From Maratus speciosus (Eukaryota; Arthropoda; Arachnida; Araneae; Salticidae): 64,000 nucleotides of DNA. The translations under genes and the position numbers were made by a program. The notes below the pieces were generated by a model. That model ran no database searches and was not told the origin of the DNA. It saw only the letters and a program-made list of their open reading frames with translations. The stretch spans positions 186,715,377-186,779,376 of the forward strand of contig OZ010792.1 of NCBI GenBank assembly GCA_963932465.1. Direction: 5' to 3'. Shown here in pieces: positions 58,079 through 64,000 of the stretch. Within the stretch, counting starts at the first letter, position 1. The number at the start of each line of letters is the position of its first letter.

Positions 58079-59930
58079 ATGTTTTATTGCATTTGATATG
58101 TGCTGCTCTAGCACCATTCATGCGATAATTTTTCATTAATTTTGAAATAATATATATATATATATATATCAGACTGAAATGTTTCTTTTATGAGATACAC
58201 TGAATAAACCTAAACGTAATCTAGGCCTTTCTTTTTACTGCAAGAATATATTTTCTATTATGAAAATTATTAATAAATTCGTATTCAAAAGTTTATTAAT
58301 TATGTGCTACATTATTTTTTTTCTTTAAAAAGAATCAGTGTTGTCGGGAACATGTTTATGTAGCTTTACATCCCATTACTATCCTTAATTGATGTCCCTA
58401 ATGATGAAAATTTGATAAAATTCTCTTTTATATAAATTTATTTTAGTTATTTTATTTTAGTTTATTTTATATTTAAAATTTTCATACAATTTTTCATATT
58501 ACTAATTGATTTATAGTACAAGTTTTTTTTTATTTTATCTTCCAAATTTATGGATAAACCCCTAACACACTTTTCTTTTATAACTCTAAAAATATTTAAG
58601 AAAAATGCATAAACTATATATGTTTGATCCAAGTAACTCAAATAATGTGTCAAAAGAGCATGTTACCATTTGAAAAAAGAAAGTTGGTGCAATTTTTAAA
58701 ATGTAGACGATCCCTAAAATAAACCACATACAATTATAAAGGAATGTATATGAATTAAAACTATACTTTTCTTTCATTTTTGCATTAATTAAAGCTGAAA
58801 TTGTTGCAATCGTTCGGATTTATTATTATTATCATTACGTACATTATTCTATGAAGTGCGAAGATAATAGAGAAAACATTATGACAAAATTTTATAAGAA
58901 AACATTATAAGAAAATACTATAAGACAAAATCGTAATGTCTTTTCAAATAAAATTAAGCTTAACCAATTGTTCCTTCTTTTTTATTTGAAATTATATTTA
59001 GTTATAGTGGCTGGAAAACCTACTAAAAAAGAAAAAAGATAATAATTGTCAAACTTACGTATCAATTTTCGCTAACTCGAAACAACAATAAAGTAGAATT
59101 TTAGTAGTTTTGTTGTTGCTCTTCGTTCAGGGGGCAAACCGAAATTTTTCATGAGATCTTTCTCTCTCTGTCTCTTATCTTTCTCATCAATATTTTCAAT
59201 TTTGTGAAAGAATTATTATATTGTAAAAGTAATTTAAGAAAAAGACGAAAGTGTAGGCTATTATGCAAAGTGATATAAGTAAGCGTTCCATCTTAAATGG
59301 GAGAGCTAACCGCAAGATTAAAGGCGAGGTCACATCAATCAAGGTTGCACGCCACGTAGCGAACGGGGTGAACTACAGAAAGATGCCTAACTCTTTTCTT
59401 CTTTATGGATAATCTATTAATTGCACATCTATGAAATAACTGCGCAAGCGCAAACGTCGTGTTTTCATTTGTTTGTAGCATTTGTATTCTGACAGTAATA
59501 GAATATTCTATTAATTTTCATTCGTGTTTTTTGACTTATTTATTATAGTTAATTATTTAAATAAAAACAGTTCTTTTTTAGAAATAATATTATTTGTTAA
59601 AATGGCAAAATGTTCGCCATCGAATGGCTGTAGTTTTCGAAATTGTAAGAACATTCTTTTTAGTATAGAATTCATATCTGTCCTTTTACAAAGAGTAAAA
59701 CAAGTTAGTTATGTATTTTAACTTTAATTTATTAAAAAAGATAACTATTATTTAATATATATTATCAAACGTTGTTGATTTAAATACGCTCGATTTTAAT
59801 TATTTTCTTTTAATGAAATGAAAAATGAAGCATAAAAATTAGTAAGTAGTTAATGTGTAAAGATTGAAATTTGTAGTCTTATTTTTTACTCAATTCTCGA
59901 TGTGCTAAAGTTATAAAAAATGATTTACAC
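58079..59930. other. no firm gene; possible THAP-like start at 59602
   Basis: An ATG at 59602 opens MAKCSPSNGCSFRNCKN, with a GTAAG (possible splice donor) at 59645-59649. This faintly resembles the start of a THAP/P-element zinc-binding domain. Only about 15 residues support it. A TA run lies at 58150-58170. Otherwise AT-rich. Confidence 0.3.
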
Positions 59931-60357
59931 GATTGTATTCAAGATGAGAATACAACGTTTATGAATATTTAGAATATGTATAGAATTTAATTATAAATAA
60001 AATATTCAATTTTAAGTGCTTTTGTTCCCTTATACAGAGCAAACGACTAATTTCCAATATTCTCTTAATCGCATTGCAATCATCTTATTTAACTAAGAAA
60101 TATGTCATTCATTTAATTTAAAACTCATTTCATTTTATATTTCGAATCACTTTAATTTAAAATGCTTGCATTAAATGTTGTACTATTAAACGAACAAGTG
60201 TTGTTCATTTATTTGTTTAAATATTTTGCGGGTCTAGGCAATAACTTCAATAATTACCCTAAAATCGCCAGATTAGATTTTTTTTTTTTTTTTTTTTTTG
60301 AAACAGACAAAGCCATTTAGAGAATCCCTGTTAAAAATTCAGTTACGAATTTCAGAT

Positions 60358-60665
60358 TGTTACTTACTCACTGAAGATGAATATTGATTGCCAGATTTAT
60401 TGCAAAATATTTTTGTTACAGCTTGTTTTGATAAAAATATGTGTATTTAAAAAAAAGTCGTAATGTCATTTTAGTTTAAGGGCTAAATATATTTAGTTAT
60501 AGGCAGTAATGCTTACATAGCATTAGTGCTTTTCTGTCGAAATTAAAATGATATTGTGACTATTTTGTTTTTTTAAACGTACATAATTTTATCAAAACAA
60601 ATTGTAATAAAAATATTTTGCAATAAATCTTGTAAAGAATATTCATCTTCCATAAGTGAGTAAAG
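60358..60665. repeat. inner palindrome within the left arm
   Basis: 'GATTTATTGCAAAATATTTT' (60399) pairs with 'AAAATATTTTGCAATAAATC' (60611). 'TTGTTTTGATAAAA' pairs with 'TTTTATCAAAACAA', 'AATGTCATTTTA' with 'TAAAATGATATT', and 'AATGCTTA..TAGCATT' forms the tip near 60515. Confidence 0.85.
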
Positions 60666-60849
60666 ATTCAGAAAATATGCGCAAGAGATGCGGAGATAGT
60701 AGATATTCTGTCAGATATAACGTCATACTGAAAACACGCGTATTTGCATTATTCACCCCGTCCACCAGATGGCGCAGCTGTGTCAATATACTCCAGATTC
60801 CATTATTGACATTGCACGCTTAATTTATGTGCAGTTTTGCTATTATGGT

Positions 60850-61816
60850 GTTAACAAAGGGATAAACCCGAGCTTCTCGGGTTTTAGAATATAAGTGGAA
60901 ATCATCACTATTATTTCTGATGTCAACATCCTTTTTTTCTCTGCACATACCAAAAGCACAGCAATGAATGATGTATTTTTCGAAAGGTTTTCCAAGCGAA
61001 TTTTGACGTAGTACACTTATATTAAAATTGTTAAAGCACGTTGTTTGATTTATTTTTCTTAAATGCAGTTAATTAAAAATTAATGGTAAAACGTATCAGC
61101 AAATAATATCAAAGATTGCGACGAGAAAGCTTCGCAGAGATCTACGTTATTTATTTATTTTTATTGATAAATCTAATAGATATTTTATATTTAATATATA
61201 TATATATATTAGCGCCCACTAGCAGTACTAAAAATAACATTTTCATGAAAAATAGCAACTATACAGTAAAATAAATTTTTGAAGCTTCTTAAAAGCGATA
61301 CTTTCGTATGGGCATCACTCCATGAGTTAACATCCGAAAAAATCGCCAAAGATGACTATTTATAATCAGCTTTTTCGATTCTGTTCATTTCAGTGGTTTA
61401 AGCGCGTAATTCGATTACATGCCTTAAATTTGATTTTCATTTACATTTTATTGTTTTATTTATTGATTGACGAATGCTTTAATTTCGTTATGGAATATAA
61501 GATGGGAACAAAATGCTAAGCTATTTATATTAATTTAATCGTCTGCACGCGATAGAGATAAATTTGAAAAAAAATCCTGCTTGAAAATTATTTTAAAGAA
61601 AATAAAAATTTAGTAAAATGTGATACAGTTTTCAAACAAATTGCATTTGAAAGTACGCTCCCCCCCCCCCCCCCCCCGTTCAAAGGTGTATAAACTGAAA
61701 ATGTACGATATTTAGAAGTTAAAAAAATTGCAATAAAAGTTTGAATCGTCTGTGGTTGTCACCGTCAAAATGACGTCAGCATTACGGATGAACACGTTGT
61801 CCTTTATAATATAGAT
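60850..61816 (+). mobile_element. dispersed repeat in the spacer (CCCGAG-stem head, TATAGAT tail)
   Basis: The head AACCCGAGCTTCTCGGGTTTT (60867-60886 region) is a small stem-loop like that at 3965. The tail CCTTTATAATATAGATTG (61801-61818) parallels the TATAGAT end at 6310. A C17 run lies at 61660-61677. No open frame. It may have inserted into the loop of an older palindrome. Confidence 0.4.
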
Positions 61817-62274
61817 TGTTAGATGGATACATTATACTTTTTGGACACCCGGACAAAAAAAAAAAAAAATAAATTCGGACAGCTTTCAAATTATAAATTT
61901 CAGAACCGTTTCTACCACAAATGTTACGAAACTCAGCTTTAAAGCTTACTTAGAAGAAATGTATTTAAAAGTAGAATTAGGATAGACAGTTGTAATGTTA
62001 ACAATGTACAAATTTTCAATACCGTTTTCGAAGTGACTTATCAAAAAGGAGACGTGTGATTTGTAATTAATGAACATTCTAATTTTAAAATATTCATCCA
62101 AAACTGCATATATATTAAGCGTACAATGTCAATAATGGAATCTGGAGTATATTGACACAGCTGCGCCATCTGGTGGACGGGATGAATAATGCAAATACGC
62201 GGATTTTCAGTATGACGTCATATATGACAGAATATCTACTATCTGCGCATCTCTTGCGCATATTTTCAGAATCT

Positions 62275-62580
62275 TTACTTACTTATGGAAGATGAATCTT
62301 GTTTACAAGATTTATTGCAAAATATTTTTATTACAATTTGTTTTGATAAAATTATGTACATTTAAAAAATATATATCGCAATATCATTTTAATTTCGGCA
62401 GAAAAGCACTAATGCTACGAAAGCATTACTGCCTTTTGCCCTTAAACTAAAATGACATTGCGACTTATTTTAAATACACACATTTTTATCAAAACAAACT
62501 GTAACAAAAATATTTTGCAATAAATCTGGCAAACAGGATTCATCTTCTGTGAGTAAGTAACAATCTGAAATTCCTAATTG
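62275..62580. repeat. inner palindrome within the right arm
   Basis: The mirror of the left inner palindrome. Its tip is GCACTAATGCTACGAAAGCA near 62407-62426, again with TTTATTGCAAAATATTTT and its complement as the stem. Confidence 0.85.
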
Positions 62581-62985
62581 AATTTTTAACAGGGATTCTC
62601 TAAATGACTTTGTCTCTTTCCAAAAAAAAAAATATATCTAATCTGGCGATTTTAGGGAAATTATTGAAGTTATTGCCTAGACCCGCAAAATATTTAAACA
62701 AATAAATGAACAACACTTGTTCATTTAATAGTACAACATATAATGCAAGCATTTTAAATTAAAGTGATTCGAAATATAAAATAAAATGAGTTTTAAATTA
62801 AATGAATGACATATTTCTTAGTTAAATAAGATGATTGCAATGCGATTAAGAGAATATTGGAAATTTATCGTTTGCGCTGGATAAGCGAACAAAAGCACTT
62901 AAAATTGAATATTTTATTTATAATTAACTTCTATACATATTCTAAACATTCATAAACGTTGTATTCTCATCGGGAATACAACCAG

Positions 62986-64000
62986 TGGTGTAGTCGAGGG
63001 GGGACGGCGTCCCCTCACTCTTTTATTTTTTCTCGAGCGTCCTCTTACTTTATATTTTCAAAGGGGACGCTAGAGAAGCGGGAGGACGCAGAATTTCCAA
63101 ACTTATTAATTATTTAAAAAAATGAACACACCAATAAATTAACAATTTTAGAAATAAGGTATTGATTTATAATACTTTTCAACAAAGTTAAAAGTGTTTA
63201 CTGTGCTGGTTCGCCTGTTCACCTTTTAACTTCCATAAGTTTGTTTGCATTTAGGCAAATTTTTATGTATATTTTTGAGGATCAATGTAGCACATCGCTA
63301 TTGTAAATGATGTACATAGAATCAGTATTTCGTTTACGCGAAAACAAAAAGAGTTCTTTCATATTACGCTTTATTGGCAGAAATTGTTTAAATAGACATT
63401 AAGGGTGTTCTCAAATCCAAAGTGTGAACTTTCTGACATAAATTTTAATTCATTTTTGCTCGGAAAAGAATGAAACTAGAAGGTGTTGTTATTCAGAAAC
63501 TATGTCATCGAACTGTTTTTTTCGTTTTCTGTAAACACAATAGATCTTTCAGAAAATACTATCAAAGTTGGCATTTTGAACCGAACTTCCGAACGAAAGA
63601 AGAAAATCCAGTCAATAAGGGGAGAAAAATGCCGTGTCACGTGATCAAAATCGTTTATAACTCAATAGGTAATTTATTGATCAAAAAATGGAAAACACAG
63701 TTCGATTCCAAATCGCTTCATGGTCAGGCTTTTCAATTTTATATCTTTCCGTTAAAAAAGGAATTTGTAAATGTGTCAAAACGTTTTGCGCTTGTTGAGC
63801 AGAGCAGTTGAGAACAGCCTTAATGAAGTTATAGTATTTTTAATATAACGAAAATGACATTTGAAATTCGTTACATGTTCCTTATCGGAAATAGCATTTA
63901 TCGTTCGTTTACAGGGACATGAAAAAACAATTCCAAACACCACGATCTTTTAATGATAATTTTTTGAAATGCATGTTAAACTAAGGGAAACGGTGCACGA
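62986..64000. other. no recognised gene at the right edge
   Basis: A transposon-end-like CAGTGGTGTAGTCGAGGGG abuts the inverted repeat at about 62983 and has no partner in the window. A 113-codon plus frame (63470-63811, starting MKLEGVVIQKLC) is basic and shows no domain I recognise. It is longer than most chance frames here but unsupported by any motif. Confidence 0.4.

Larger units (their letters stand above)
59931..62985. repeat. 3.05 kb inverted repeat with ~0.9 kb arms and palindromic arms
   Basis: The left arm (59931-60839) and right arm (62098-62985) are complementary over their whole length with scattered changes. Ends read TTGTATTCAAGATGAGAATA (left) and, on the complement, TTGTATTCCCGATGAGAATA. 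Each arm contains its own ~300 bp inverted repeat (60358-60665; 62275-62580). Both arms carry CCACCAGATGGCGCAGCTG (60762; complement at 62163). The 1.26 kb spacer holds a second dispersed repeat and no transposase. No target duplication is evident. Confidence 0.88.

Noticed and set aside
63470..63811. 113-codon plus-strand open frame considered as a gene
   Set aside because: No recognisable domain, composition matches the AT-rich surroundings, and the text reads like non-coding repeat DNA ('TAACTCAATAGG', 'CGATTCCAAATCG'). One such frame in 64 kb of six-frame sequence is expected by chance.

Overview
The window looks like AT-rich (by eye about two-thirds A+T) intergenic or heterochromatic DNA from a metazoan, most likely an arthropod. 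Evidence for this is the density and mix of decayed cut-and-paste transposons (Tc1, mariner, hAT), TA-flanked and foldback MITEs, a tRNA-derived SINE, Helitron-like minisatellite elements, and a CCTAA-containing minisatellite that recalls the arthropod telomere repeat. A chelicerate such as a spider is a guess, not something the sequence proves. I see no intact host protein gene, no rRNA and no functional tRNA. Nearly every reading frame of 60-116 codons looks like chance or lies inside a repeat.

Layout. 1-1385: tandem-repeat element with a TA/GATA microsatellite and a hairpin tail (family H2). 1405-3215: Helitron-like element (family H1) split by a 1.2 kb insertion. 3961-6310: composite dispersed repeat with three internal tandem arrays. 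7190-9288: Tc1 element whose transposase pseudogene is split by a 0.57 kb insertion. 12.6-18.9 kb: three H1 copies, one inside a pogo-like insertion that interrupts a tandem duplication. 19.9-20.9 kb: degenerate ~170 bp tandem array. 25.6-28.8 kb: a TA-flanked element and a 457 bp foldback. 29302-32381: 3.06 kb hAT element with an 8 bp target duplication, a transposase remnant, and nested H1, MITE and foldback insertions. 34.05-38.5 kb: a tandem H1 dimer whose second unit is split by a second hAT-like element of 3.4 kb, which itself carries a foldback and a second H2 copy. 38761-39632: 872 bp foldback. 41.3 kb: SINE. 43.5-45.5 kb: GC-rich repeat with two abutting MITEs. 46.6-47.4 kb: hAT MITE. 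48.8-51.1 kb: a foldback and an inverted pair of ~34 bp minisatellites. 52.5-53.8 kb: internally deleted mariner. 56.0-58.1 kb: 2 kb head-to-head palindrome of a reverse-transcriptase-like fragment. 59.9-63.0 kb: 3 kb inverted repeat whose arms are themselves palindromic.

How the parts relate. Nothing here forms an operon or pathway. The organisation is a history of nested insertions, and in several cases the empty site can be read from target duplications or from a paralogous copy. The most interesting cross-cutting signal is that several unrelated repeat families carry the core AGRTGGCGC, which matches the known CTCF insulator-protein motif. In the H1 elements it recurs once per ~147 bp monomer.
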